Below are positions 53,811-62,573 of a stretch of 64,000 bases of DNA, piece after piece (the stretch's first letter is position 1; each line of letters starts with the position of its first letter). The DNA lies in contig NZ_CP034835.1 in assembly GCF_004014715.1 (NCBI RefSeq), positions 1,674,001-1,738,000 of the forward strand, written 5' to 3'. The stretch is from Pseudoalteromonas sp. R3. Its GTDB lineage: Bacteria > Pseudomonadota > Gammaproteobacteria > Enterobacterales > Alteromonadaceae. Position numbers and translations under genes: made by a program. The notes below the pieces were generated by a model. The model was not told the DNA's origin. It worked only from the letters and a program-made list of their open reading frames with translations, and made no database searches.

Positions 53811-55025
53811 TTAGCTATCAAGACCGAATGGATCATCAATTGTGTGTGCAGGTTCGGTAAACCACTTTGGCCCGTCTGGTGTCATATAAAAATGATCTTC
53901 CAGTCGAATACCAAACTCCCCCGGTAGTACCAACATTGGCTCATTAGAGAAACACATACCCGGTGCCAGAGGCTCTGGATTGTCCTTCACCAGATAAGGC
54001 CATTCATGAATGTCCAGGCCAATACCGTGTCCGGTTCGGTGTGGACAACCCGGCAACTGATAATCTGGTCCCAGTCCTTGTGCGGCAAGATAGCTGCGAG
54101 CGGCTAAATCGACATCACCACATGGGGAGCCTGGCTGAGCCGCTTCAAACGCAGCAAGCTGCGCATTTTTCTCGTGCTGCCACATAGTGCGCTGGCGCTC
54201 AGTCGCTTCACCAAACACGTAAGTGCGGGTGATATCGCTCAGGTAACCCTGTAATTTACAGCCAGTATCTATCAACACAACATCGCCCTGTTTGAGCGTC
54301 TGCGGATCTTTTACGCCATGCGGAAAAGACGTGGCTGTGCCAAACAATACAATGCAAAAATAGCTGCCGGTTGCTCCGACTTTACGGTGCGCTTCATTGA
54401 TAAAGGTTTCCACCTCAGTGGTGGTGATCCCTTCATGGAGTATTGAGGCTGCGGCTTTGTGCACTGCGAGCGTCATGTCCATGGCTCGCTGGATAAGGGC
54501 CAGTTCTGAGTCAGACTTATGCATGCGACAATGGGCCGTGACGCATTTGGCGTTGATCAGGTTGAGCGCAGGCCCGGCCCGACGAATGCCATCAGCGATG
54601 AAAAAAGCGGCGCTTTCATCAATGCCCAGCGTCGCATCCGGTGCAATGCCCAGCTCGGTCAGTACCTTGGTTAGCAGGCTATAGGGGGACTGCTCTTCCT
54701 GCCAGGTATGCATTGGGCCTTCAATTACCTGATAGTCCTTTATGGAACCGACTTCAAAAAACGGTACTATAAATTGTATTTCGCCTTGCGCTGGCAAAAT
54801 GGCGCCGACCATACGCTCGCTCGGATACCACTGTAAACCCGTAAAATACTTTAAATTGGTGCCAGCATTCAGATAAATAGCTGCTATTTTGTGCTGACGC
54901 ATATAGGCTTGCGCTGTTTCTATGCGATGCAAATACTCCTCGGGTTTAATCGCAACCACATCCTGCGTCATATCTGTCAGTGCGGCCAGTGCGGCTTCAC
55001 GATTTTGGTAACCTATGCCTTTCAT
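53811..55025 (-). CDS. M24 family metallopeptidase (Xaa-Pro peptidase type)
   Basis: ATG 55025 has AGGAATC upstream and gives 404 residues (MKGIGYQNREAALAALTDMT); the frame extends into the preceding gene but without reason. The N-terminal creatinase-like domain is followed by the pita-bread fold with all metal ligands: DTGCKLQGYLSDITRTY, HRTGHGIGLDIHEWP, SNEPML and RLEDHFY. M24 enzymes of this shape cut Xaa-Pro bonds or related amides. It lies 22 bp behind the D-amino-acid dehydrogenase gene of the hydroxyproline locus, so release of Pro/Hyp from peptides is a good guess. Ectoine hydrolase-like activity is the main alternative. Confidence 0.83.
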   Translation of the reverse strand: MKGIGYQNREAALAALTDMTQDVVAIKPEEYLHRIETAQAYMRQHKIAAIYLNAGTNLKYFTGLQWYPSERMVGAILPAQGEIQFIVPFFEVGSIKDYQVIEGPMHTWQEEQSPYSLLTKVLTELGIAPDATLGIDESAAFFIADGIRRAGPALNLINAKCVTAHCRMHKSDSELALIQRAMDMTLAVHKAAASILHEGITTTEVETFINEAHRKVGATGSYFCIVLFGTATSFPHGVKDPQTLKQGDVVLIDTGCKLQGYLSDITRTYVFGEATERQRTMWQHEKNAQLAAFEAAQPGSPCGDVDLAARSYLAAQGLGPDYQLPGCPHRTGHGIGLDIHEWPYLVKDNPEPLAPGMCFSNEPMLVLPGEFGIRLEDHFYMTPDGPKWFTEPAHTIDDPFGLDS

Positions 55026-55047
55026 AATGATTCCTGTTTGTTTTTCG

Positions 55048-56313
55048 TTATTGAAAACGCGCAATACTGTAGGGGCCAATATCCAGCGTTGTTGGTTGAT
55101 TTGCAATGCTCTGTGCGATGAGCTCACTGGTGATTGCGGCCTGAGTCAGACCCAGATGCTGATGTCCCAGGGCAAAGTAAATGTTTGGATGATCTGGTGC
55201 TTGCCCTATTACCGGCAAAGAGTCAGGCAGTGAGGGCCGCGGCCCCATCCAGTGTTCGCCCTGTTGCAAGGCGTCGTTGTCCTTGAGTATGGCTCGTGCA
55301 TGAGTCAGTAACATCTCTGCGCGTTCATAGTTAGGGCGGGTGTCCAGGCCTGCAAACTCCACGGTGCCTGCCAGGCGCAGACCATTTTGCATGGGGGTCA
55401 TTATAAACTGGCGATCGGCAGAGGCCACGGGACGGCTCAGGCCACTGATGACAGGCAGCATATTATGATAACCACGCTCTGCCTCTATAGGCAGTTTATA
55501 ACCAAGCTGAGCACACAGCGTTTTGCTCCAGGCTCCGGTGGCCAATACAAGCCGGTCAAAGGTGCGACAACTGTGTGTCTGTGTGGTTAGTTTTACCTGA
55601 GCCTGGTCAGGACTGTTTGAACCATTTTCCAAAGGAGTGATAGCACACACTTCCGCCTTTACAAATCTTCCTCCCAGCGCTGTAAACTGCTCAAATAAAG
55701 CCTGACTTAGCTGATAAGGGTCGGAGGTATGGCCCACTTCAGTAAAGTAAAGCGCGTAGTGAATACTGCGGCTCAGACCTGGCTCCAGCGCAAAGAGTTG
55801 CGTGCGGTCCAGCAACTCAACGGCAACCCCTTGTTGCTGGTATTTATGCTGTATGGCGCAGATCTCTTTGATTCTGTCATGTTCAAAGGTCAGCAGGCTG
55901 CCACGCAGGTTGATATTGCTCTCAAAGTCCTCCTGCAAAAGCCGCCTGAACGCGGCTAAGGCGGCTTCATTGAGTGCCCGCAAAGCCCGGGTATGACGCT
56001 TAAACCGGCCCGGCAGCATATTCAGGCAAAAGCGGCTCAGCCAGGGAAACGCTTTAACAAAGTATTTGTGATCAATGCGCAAAGGACTGAGCTTATCGAG
56101 CAGCATTATAGGTAAACGTGGCAGCAGGGCTTTGTCAGCCAGCGGAAATACCTGTTCTGTTGCGAAATGGCCGGCATTACCTCGCGAACACTGCTCACCA
56201 ATACCAGCCGGGTCATACAGCGTGACGCTGTGTCCCTGACGGGCGAGTTGTAAGGCATTACACAAGCCAATTACACCAGCTCCCACAACTGCAATTTGAA
56301 GTGAATGTGTCAT
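55048..56313 (-). CDS. FAD-dependent D-amino-acid dehydrogenase, probably D-hydroxyproline dehydrogenase
   Basis: The 421-residue protein starts with an FAD-binding loop (AVVGAGVIGLCNALQLARQG) and has the DadA-type motifs RGNAGHFATEQVFPL, LVLATGAWSKTL and GHQHLGLTQA. In hydroxyproline loci this enzyme oxidises cis-4-hydroxy-D-proline to pyrroline-4-hydroxy-2-carboxylate. The assignment to hydroxyproline rests on its place opposite the deaminase and epimerase genes. The shared regulatory gap contains the 19-bp operator. Confidence 0.85.
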   Translation of the reverse strand: MTHSLQIAVVGAGVIGLCNALQLARQGHSVTLYDPAGIGEQCSRGNAGHFATEQVFPLADKALLPRLPIMLLDKLSPLRIDHKYFVKAFPWLSRFCLNMLPGRFKRHTRALRALNEAALAAFRRLLQEDFESNINLRGSLLTFEHDRIKEICAIQHKYQQQGVAVELLDRTQLFALEPGLSRSIHYALYFTEVGHTSDPYQLSQALFEQFTALGGRFVKAEVCAITPLENGSNSPDQAQVKLTTQTHSCRTFDRLVLATGAWSKTLCAQLGYKLPIEAERGYHNMLPVISGLSRPVASADRQFIMTPMQNGLRLAGTVEFAGLDTRPNYERAEMLLTHARAILKDNDALQQGEHWMGPRPSLPDSLPVIGQAPDHPNIYFALGHQHLGLTQAAITSELIAQSIANQPTTLDIGPYSIARFQ

Positions 56314-56457
56314 TGTTATTCTCGTTTGTCAGATTGCATGTTATCAACCAGATGCCACTGCAAAGCTAACCAAAAAATAAACCATATTATTTTCATTGAT
56401 TTACCAATTTGTTTGCCTCGATTTTTGACGTTCTGGCAATTTTCTTAAATTTGGATA

Positions 56458-56486
56458 TTGATTATTGTATACAATATACCTATGAT
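56458..56486 (+). promoter_or_regulatory. Sigma-70 promoter of the hydroxyproline operon
   Basis: TTGATT (56458-56463) and TATGAT (56481-56486) are 17 bases apart. The operator palindrome fills the spacer, so a bound regulator would block RNA polymerase. The start codon is 31 bases downstream. Confidence 0.65.
56461..56479. promoter_or_regulatory. Shared 19-bp operator (copy 2) in the hydroxyproline promoter
   Basis: ATTATTGTATACAATATAC contains the perfect palindrome TATTGTATACAATA (56463-56476) and is identical to the block at 39290-39308 (opposite strand). The likely binder is the GntR protein encoded at 60172-60840. A weaker half-match (TAATGTAT, 60137-60144) precedes that gene itself. 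Confidence 0.75.
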
Positions 56487-56516
56487 GGCAAGCACAAACT
56501 AAGCAGAGGACTTATC

Positions 56517-57431
56517 ATGAAAGTAGATTGGCAGGGTGTTTATCCCGCAGTAACGACCCAGTTTAATGACGACGAAAGCATCAACTTTGACACCACCAAA
56601 GCGATGATCAACACCCTGATTGAAGAAGGGGTGCACGGTATTATTGTATTAGGCACAGTGGGTGAAAACTGCTCGCTACGTGCTGAGGAAAAACGCGATG
56701 TATTGCGTGCAGCAAAAGAAGTGGTTGCAGGACGAGTACCGGTGATTTCGGGTGTGGCCGAAACGACCACAGCACTGGCTGTTGAGTTTGTGCGCGACGC
56801 TGAAGAAATCGGTGTTGACGGTTACATGGTACTGCCCGGCATGGTTTATCGCTCTACAGAGCGAGAGGCTATCCACCATTATCAGCAGGTTGCACGCAAC
56901 ACCAACTTGCCTGTCATGATATACAACAACCCGGTGACCTATGGCGTGGATGTCTCAATTGAAGGCATGAAAGTCCTTGCTGAAGAAGCCAATATTGTAT
57001 CAGTGAAGGAAGCAACAGAAGATACACGCCGGATCAGCGAATTATTTTCGGCCTTTGGCGATCGCTATGTGGTGTTCGGCGGGGTAGATGATATCGCACT
57101 GGAAAGTTTAATGCTGGGTGCTACCGGGTGGATCTCTGGTCTGACAAATGTATTTCCCCGTGAATCTGTTGCTATCTACAAGCTGGCTCAGCAGGGCCGT
57201 TACGAAGAAGCGCGTGAGCTGTGGCGCTGGTTCTTACCTTTGCTACGTCTGGACACTATCCCAACTTTGGTACAGTGCATCAAATATGCAGAGCAACTGG
57301 CCGGGCGCGGCAGTGAAGTGACGCGCTCTCCGCGTTTACCGCTGACCCAAGATGAGAAAGCCTATGTACGTCGTTTGTATGATGAGGCACTGACTAACCG
57401 GATTGATTTAAGTAAGTTTAATCTGGATTAA
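56517..57431 (+). CDS. DHDPS-family pyrroline-4-hydroxy-2-carboxylate deaminase
   Basis: ATG 56517 has AGAGGA upstream; the frame's earlier ATG at 56409 lies before the promoter. The 304-residue protein has the dihydrodipicolinate synthase fold: VLGTVGENCSL, the Tyr of PVMIYNNPVTYG and the Schiff-base Lys of SVKEATED. In a hydroxyproline operon this family member deaminates and dehydrates pyrroline-4-hydroxy-2-carboxylate to alpha-ketoglutarate semialdehyde. The adjacent epimerase and dehydrogenase make this more likely than lysine synthesis. First gene of a three-gene operon. Confidence 0.87.
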   Translation: MKVDWQGVYPAVTTQFNDDESINFDTTKAMINTLIEEGVHGIIVLGTVGENCSLRAEEKRDVLRAAKEVVAGRVPVISGVAETTTALAVEFVRDAEEIGVDGYMVLPGMVYRSTEREAIHHYQQVARNTNLPVMIYNNPVTYGVDVSIEGMKVLAEEANIVSVKEATEDTRRISELFSAFGDRYVVFGGVDDIALESLMLGATGWISGLTNVFPRESVAIYKLAQQGRYEEARELWRWFLPLLRLDTIPTLVQCIKYAEQLAGRGSEVTRSPRLPLTQDEKAYVRRLYDEALTNRIDLSKFNLD

Positions 57432-57435
57432 GCCT

Positions 57436-58437
57436 ATGAATAAGGGAACATTTTTCTGCATTGACGGGCACACCTGCGGCAACCCGGTACGGCTGGTAAC
57501 CAGTGGACATCCACAGCTCCAAGGCGCGACCATGAGCGATAAACGCCAGCACTTTTTGGCCGAATATGACTGGATCCGCCGTGCACTGATGTTTGAGCCC
57601 AGAGGGCACGACATGATGTCGGGGTCATTCTTGTATCCACCTACCACAGCAGACGGTGATGTAGCTATTTTATTCATCGAAACCTCTGGCTGTTTGCCCA
57701 TGTGCGGGCACGGCACCATAGGTACCGTGACATTTGCGTTGCAGCAGGGGCTGGTAACACCAAAAGAACCCGGACGCCTCAGGTTAGATACCCCAGCCGG
57801 GCGGGTCGACGCATATTACTCGATGCGCGATGGCAAGGTGGAATGGGTCAAGCTGTTTAATGTTCCCGCATTCTTGGCACACCGGAATGAGGTGATCTCA
57901 GTTCCCGGAATTGGGGAGCTGCAGGTCGACATTGCCTACGGGGGGAATTTTTACATTATTGTTGAACCTCAGGGCAATTTTAAAGGCACACATGCGACGA
58001 GCGCTGCTGAGTTGCTGGCGATGAGCCCTAAAGTCCGTGATGCCGTCAACGCACAGATTGCCTGTGTACATCCACTCGATCCGACTGTATGCGGTGCCTC
58101 TCATGTGTTGTGGACAGGTGAGCCCAATCAGCCTGATTCCAGTGCCGCCAACGCGGTGTTTTATGGTGACAAAGCGATAGACCGCTCTCCGTGTGGCACC
58201 GGTACCAGTGCGCGCATGGCTCAGCTGTTTGCAAAAGGCGCACTGCAAAGTGGCGAGGACTTTATTCACGAAAGCTACATTGGCAGCCAGTTTATTGGTC
58301 GCATAGAGGGCACCACAGAAATCGCCGGTCACAGTGCCATATTGCCCAGCATTCAGGGTTGGGCCCGTGTGACAGGGCATAACTGTATTACCGTGGATGA
58401 CGACGACCCATACGCATTCGGGTTTCAGGTGCTTTAA
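57436..58437 (+). CDS. 4-hydroxyproline epimerase (proline racemase family)
   Basis: The 333-residue protein has both catalytic Cys of the family: Cys 90 in PMCGHGTIG and Cys 253 in RSPCGTGTSAR. Two Cys mark an epimerase or racemase, not the Thr-type dehydratase. It converts trans-4-hydroxy-L-proline to cis-4-hydroxy-D-proline, the first step of the pathway. It starts four bases behind the deaminase gene. All steps to alpha-ketoglutarate are then encoded within 5 kb. Confidence 0.92.
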   Translation: MNKGTFFCIDGHTCGNPVRLVTSGHPQLQGATMSDKRQHFLAEYDWIRRALMFEPRGHDMMSGSFLYPPTTADGDVAILFIETSGCLPMCGHGTIGTVTFALQQGLVTPKEPGRLRLDTPAGRVDAYYSMRDGKVEWVKLFNVPAFLAHRNEVISVPGIGELQVDIAYGGNFYIIVEPQGNFKGTHATSAAELLAMSPKVRDAVNAQIACVHPLDPTVCGASHVLWTGEPNQPDSSAANAVFYGDKAIDRSPCGTGTSARMAQLFAKGALQSGEDFIHESYIGSQFIGRIEGTTEIAGHSAILPSIQGWARVTGHNCITVDDDDPYAFGFQVL

Positions 58438-58491
58438 CCGTGAACAGGCTGAAGTCAGCCTGTTCACACCATTTGTCTTAAGGAGACAGCC

Positions 58492-59984
58492 ATGACTTTG
58501 ACAGGACAGAGTTTTATTGCCGGGCAATGGTGCGGCAATGCAGGCAATGGGCAGTTTTTTGCGTTTTGCCCGCAAACTAATGAAAGACATCATCAGCCAT
58601 TTTTTAATGCCGATCATGCGCAGCTGAACGACGCAATTTCCAAAGCGCAAACCGCATTTAAAACCTATCGCCGTATCGCGTATGCACAGCGTGCAGCCTT
58701 TTTACGTAAAATTGGCGAAGAGGTCCTTGCGCTGGGTGATGGTCTGATTGAAACCACAATGCTGGAAACTGGGCTACCCAGAGCCAGACTGGAAGGCGAG
58801 CGGATGCGCACGGTAAATCAACTCAACGCATTTGCAGCAGCGCTTGAACAGGACCTGGCACCACTGGCACTGACACGTCAGGACCCCGCAGATCCAGACC
58901 GAGCACCCTTACCTAAACCTGCCACTGAGTTGCGTTATTTGCCTGTCGGCGTGGTGGCGGTTTTTGGTGCATCTAACTTTCCTTACGCTTTTTCAACATT
59001 AGGTGGTGATACGGCCGCTGCACTGGCCGCGGGTTGTCCAGTGATTGTGAAAAGCCATACCGCACACCCGGGTACCAGCGAGTTAATGACGCGCGCCATT
59101 GAGCGTGCCATTCACGAGTGCCAAATGCCAGATGGCGTGTTTTCGATGATCCAGGGCGCAGACTATGCACTCTCCCATCAACTGGTTGGTGCTGCAGCGG
59201 TTAAAGCGGTCGGTTTTACCGGATCGCTGAATGTAGCTAAGGCTTTGCTAGAGACCATTCATCAGCGTGAAGAAGTGATCCCCTGTATGGCGAATTAGGC
59301 AGCGTTAATCCACAACTGATTTTGCCTGAGTATGCACAAGCGCAGGGCACAACACTGGCCACAGCATTAGTACAGTCTTTGCTGATGGGTAATGGTCAGT
59401 TCTGCACTAGTCCAGGCCTGTGGCTTGTTCCTCATGGACAAGAACAGTTTGAAGCGACGGCCGCAAGGGCAATTGAAGCCGCACCATCGGATACTTTGTT
59501 GACGCCCAGAATTTTGAGTAGTTTTGACAAAGCCATGGATGAATTGAAGCGCAACCCTCATGTCAGCACACTGGCCTGTGCCCAGCAGAGCCAGCCTTTT
59601 CACGCCAACGCACATTTGTTTGCCTGTGAGGCGGAAGATTTCATCAAGGATGCCAGCTTGCACGAAGAAGTATTTGGTCCTAGTGCCCTCATTGTTCGAT
59701 ATCGTGATGAAGCTCAGCTGCTAAGTGTTGTAGAGCAACTGCAAGGCCAGTTAACAGCCAGTGTGCATGCCACTAATGCAGAAGTTGCGGTGCAGGAAAC
59801 ACTTTTGGATGAATTAAGCTACAAAGTGGGTCGTCTCATCTTTGGCCAGATGCCAACCGGTGTTGAGGTGTGTGGGTCGATGAATCATGGCGGGCCTTAT
59901 CCGTCATCGACGGATGTCCGTTCGACCTCAGTCGGGATACAAGCGATGACGCGGTTCTTACGTCCATTATGTGTACAGAGTTAG
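58492..59984 (+). pseudogene. Alpha-ketoglutarate semialdehyde dehydrogenase, frameshifted at the catalytic Glu
   Basis: Two frames offset by -1 make one aldehyde dehydrogenase of about 500 residues. The first (58492 to about 59292) has AVFGASNFPYAFSTLGGDTA, the NAD-binding region and VGFTGSLNVA. The second (to 59984) has the catalytic Cys in GNGQFCTSPG and FGPSALIVRY. The sequence reads ATGGCGAATTAG at 59287-59298, where ATG GCG GAA TTA GGC (MAELG, the catalytic Glu) is expected; one G is missing after 59292. With it restored the gene is intact. It would oxidise alpha-ketoglutarate semialdehyde to alpha-ketoglutarate, the last step of hydroxyproline breakdown. GGAGAC precedes the ATG. Confidence 0.87.
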
Positions 59985-60024
59985 GCAATCACAGAAGATA
60001 GAACGTCTGTAACCCCCGTGGAGT

Positions 60025-60062
60025 GCGGTTGCATAAGCTTGTTCCTTAGCTTGTGCAACCGC
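60025..60062 (+). terminator. Stem-loop after the hydroxyproline operon
   Basis: GCGGTTGCA (60025-60033) pairs with TGCAACCGC (60054-60062), with AAGCT/AGCTT pairing inside after one mismatch. No strong T-run. Confidence 0.6.
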
Positions 60063-60171
60063 CTATTTGATCATGATATCATCTCATAGAGCGCGAACTA
60101 AGTGCCTCACAGCGTGCAATTTATAGCAATGCACGTATAATGTATCCCAATGATAATAATTAATTAACCCT

Positions 60172-60840
60172 ATGGCGATTGTACATAAAACCCGAACTCA
60201 ACTGGTTGCGGAAGCGATCCGAGAAAAAATCCTCTGTGGCGAGATTAAAGCCGGAGAACCTTTACGTCAGGCTGCACTGGCCGATGAACTGAATGTCAGC
60301 CGGATCCCTGTCAGAGAAGCGCTGCTGCAACTGGAAGCGGAAGGTTTGGTAAACTTTGAAGCACACAAAGGGGCCACCGTAACCCGATTGAGCGCTGAGC
60401 AAATTGATGAGATTTTCGATTTGCGCGCGATTTTGGAAGCGGAATTACTGAGCCATTCAATTGAAAATCTGACTAAACGCGACCTGCTTGAAGCAGAAGC
60501 GATTTTGGCTGACTTGGAAGAGGCAACCGACGCCGGTGATACGCAGCTGGCAACAGGTAAACTCAATGCCGAATTTCACAGCAAACTGTATAGCCGAGCA
60601 GAACGCCCTCAGACTCGTGAGCTGGTTGACGTGTACAGTAAAAACTCAGAGCGCTATGTTCGCATGCACATATTGCTTGCTGGTGGTTTGAAAACGGCGC
60701 CAGAAGAGCATCGTACCTTGCTTAAGTTGTGTCACGAAAAAGACAAAGCCGGTGCCTGCGAATTTCTGAAAAAGCATATCACAGGTGCCAAAGACGACAT
60801 TAAAGCACTGCTGCTGCGCCTTGAGCAGGAAGCGAAGTAA
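60172..60840 (+). CDS. GntR-family regulator, FCD class; candidate regulator of hydroxyproline use
   Basis: The 222-residue protein has a GntR winged helix (about 8-70; LVAEAIREKILCGEIKAGEP, RIPVREALLQLEAEGLV) and an FCD ligand domain (about 80-215) with Asp and His residues of the metal site (FDLRAILEAEL, LNAEFHSKLY, EEHRTLL). FCD regulators usually repress until they bind an organic acid or amino-acid derivative. It follows the hydroxyproline operon on the same strand but behind a stem-loop, so it may have its own promoter. No clear ribosome-binding site is seen. Control of the two identical 19-bp sites is inferred. Confidence 0.88.
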   Translation: MAIVHKTRTQLVAEAIREKILCGEIKAGEPLRQAALADELNVSRIPVREALLQLEAEGLVNFEAHKGATVTRLSAEQIDEIFDLRAILEAELLSHSIENLTKRDLLEAEAILADLEEATDAGDTQLATGKLNAEFHSKLYSRAERPQTRELVDVYSKNSERYVRMHILLAGGLKTAPEEHRTLLKLCHEKDKAGACEFLKKHITGAKDDIKALLLRLEQEAK

Positions 60841-60888
60841 GCTCACAGACATTTAACCCAGCACTTAGCGGGTAAGTAAAAGATACAC

Positions 60889-60919
60889 ACTAGCCAGAGC
60901 ACAATGCACGCTGGCTAGT
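60889..60919. terminator. Bidirectional stem-loop between GntR and sulfotransferase genes
   Basis: ACTAGCCAG (60889-60897) pairs perfectly with CTGGCTAGT (60911-60919) between two convergent genes. Confidence 0.65.
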
Positions 60920-60931
60920 CTTCTATTCAAG

Positions 60932-62500
60932 TCAGAACAATATCCCTTGTTCATTAAGCAATGCCTTGGCTGCGTCGGTATGAGGCGCAAAGCGTTTCCA
61001 GCGCCCGATAGCGCGGCGGTTGAGTGGCTCTCGCACTTGTACTTTACTGGCGGTCGATACCGGCGCATCGTTAAGATGAAAGTGCATGCAGCTGTCTTGC
61101 CAGGAGAGCTCACAATAAGCCAGTAGCTTTGATATTTCTTGCTCCGGATTATCCACCAGCGATTCATACTGCATCATATAAAACTGCTCGCCATGGAGCT
61201 GTTTCCAGTGCTGCATTAAATGATAAAAGCGGGCATAGAATCGTGCCGTATCCATGAGATCCAATGAGTAGGCGTAATAGGGGTTATTGATGGTAAAAAG
61301 CTGGCGGAAATTACCAATACAGGTGTCCATAGGGTCACGCATCAGACAGACTATTTTGGCGTTAGGCAGCGCCCGGCGGATCAAGTCAACATAGAAAAAA
61401 TTAAAGGGTAACTTGTCGACAAAATGGGCGTGGCTACCTGTGACTACCCGGGTCGCATCCAGGTAAGTTTGCCCGAGTTGCTGCGCATTGCACTGATAGG
61501 CCTGTTCAAGGGTAGTGGGGTCCAGCACAGTCTGGCTGGTGGTCTGAGCCAGACGTTTCACACTGATCCCAAAATCTTGCAGCTCACCGGCTGACATCAC
61601 GTCACTGTGACTGGATAAGATCCGCTCAACCAGGGTGGTGCCGGAGCGTGGCATACCCAGTACAAAGATGGGCTCACGGCTTGAGTGGCCGCCGTGCTGA
61701 TCATAGGGCTCAGCCTGACTGAGACTCTGAATGCGCTCAAAGAGTGCTTCACTGCCTGTGTGGTCAAATGGGCGCGCCGCATGTAATGCCGCTTTACCCT
61801 GCTGCAGTGCTTGGTATGCATCATTAAATTTGCCAAGATCCTGATACTCTTTGGCCAGAGCATGACCCAGGTGCAACCTGGATTCAGGAGAGCTTGCCCG
61901 CTCGAAGGCCCCTTGTAAACGTCCAATATGATGTGCATCAGGGGTCGCTTTTTTTAGATCTGACAGCGCAAAGTGCGCTCTGTGGTGATCAGCGTCTAGT
62001 GCGAGTGCCTGCTCAAACGCTTGCTCAGCCTCATTAAACTGCCCAACAAATTTCGCACTGACGCCAAAGTTATAATAATACTGGGGGTTATTGCGGGTCA
62101 GTTGCAGAGCCTGGCGGAAAAAGGCCAGTGCATTCTCGTGCAATCCCACATGGCTGAGTGCCACGCCAAAGGTGTCGGCGTCAAGTGCCCGGGTGAGTGA
62201 ACCCGGGTTGGTTTGTTCTGCGGTTTGGCGGGCCAGCGCCAGCTCACCCTGCAAGGCATAGCATTTGGTTAATTGCGCGCGGTACTCATCGCTGCTGTGC
62301 AACCCCAGAGCTTTTTCAAACAGTCTGACGGCCTTTTTTAACTGTCCGACCTGAAGGTTGATCACACCAAGCAGAAAGTAGCCATCGGCGTAGTCGGGCG
62401 CATCGCGCAACAGGTGTACAAGGTGCTGATGGGCCGTTTCTAGCTGGCCCTGATTCAGAGCTGCCACGGCGTTTTTATGTCGTTGCTGGATTGATATCAT
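60932..62500 (-). CDS. TPR-repeat sulfotransferase
   Basis: The 522-residue protein has tetratricopeptide repeats in its first half (about 10-230; PQYYYNFGVSAKFVGQFNEA) and a sulfotransferase domain (about 270-500) with the PAPS-binding loop PIFVLGMPRSGTTLVERIL and the 3'-phosphate region KIVCLMRDPMDTCIGNFR. It probably sulfates a protein or a small molecule; TPRs suggest a protein partner. It lies behind a TonB receptor gene on the same strand, with a stem-loop between, and gene pairs of this type are common in marine gammaproteobacteria. Confidence 0.87.
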   Translation of the reverse strand: MISIQQRHKNAVAALNQGQLETAHQHLVHLLRDAPDYADGYFLLGVINLQVGQLKKAVRLFEKALGLHSSDEYRAQLTKCYALQGELALARQTAEQTNPGSLTRALDADTFGVALSHVGLHENALAFFRQALQLTRNNPQYYYNFGVSAKFVGQFNEAEQAFEQALALDADHHRAHFALSDLKKATPDAHHIGRLQGAFERASSPESRLHLGHALAKEYQDLGKFNDAYQALQQGKAALHAARPFDHTGSEALFERIQSLSQAEPYDQHGGHSSREPIFVLGMPRSGTTLVERILSSHSDVMSAGELQDFGISVKRLAQTTSQTVLDPTTLEQAYQCNAQQLGQTYLDATRVVTGSHAHFVDKLPFNFFYVDLIRRALPNAKIVCLMRDPMDTCIGNFRQLFTINNPYYAYSLDLMDTARFYARFYHLMQHWKQLHGEQFYMMQYESLVDNPEQEISKLLAYCELSWQDSCMHFHLNDAPVSTASKVQVREPLNRRAIGRWKRFAPHTDAAKALLNEQGILF

Positions 62501-62527
62501 CCTGATTGGTCACTTTTAATAACATAA

Positions 62528-62551
62528 AGGCTCATCACTATGGATGAGCCT
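62528..62551 (-). terminator. Stem-loop after the TonB-dependent receptor gene
   Basis: AGGCTCATC (62528-62536) pairs with GATGAGCCT (62543-62551); T-rich sequence follows on the minus strand. Confidence 0.65.
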
Positions 62552-62573
62552 GGGAGTGGGAGAGTTAAATTTA

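Noticed and set aside
60137..60150. Third copy of the 14-bp operator before the GntR gene
   Set aside because: Only the left half (TAATGTAT) resembles it; the right half does not match well enough to call.
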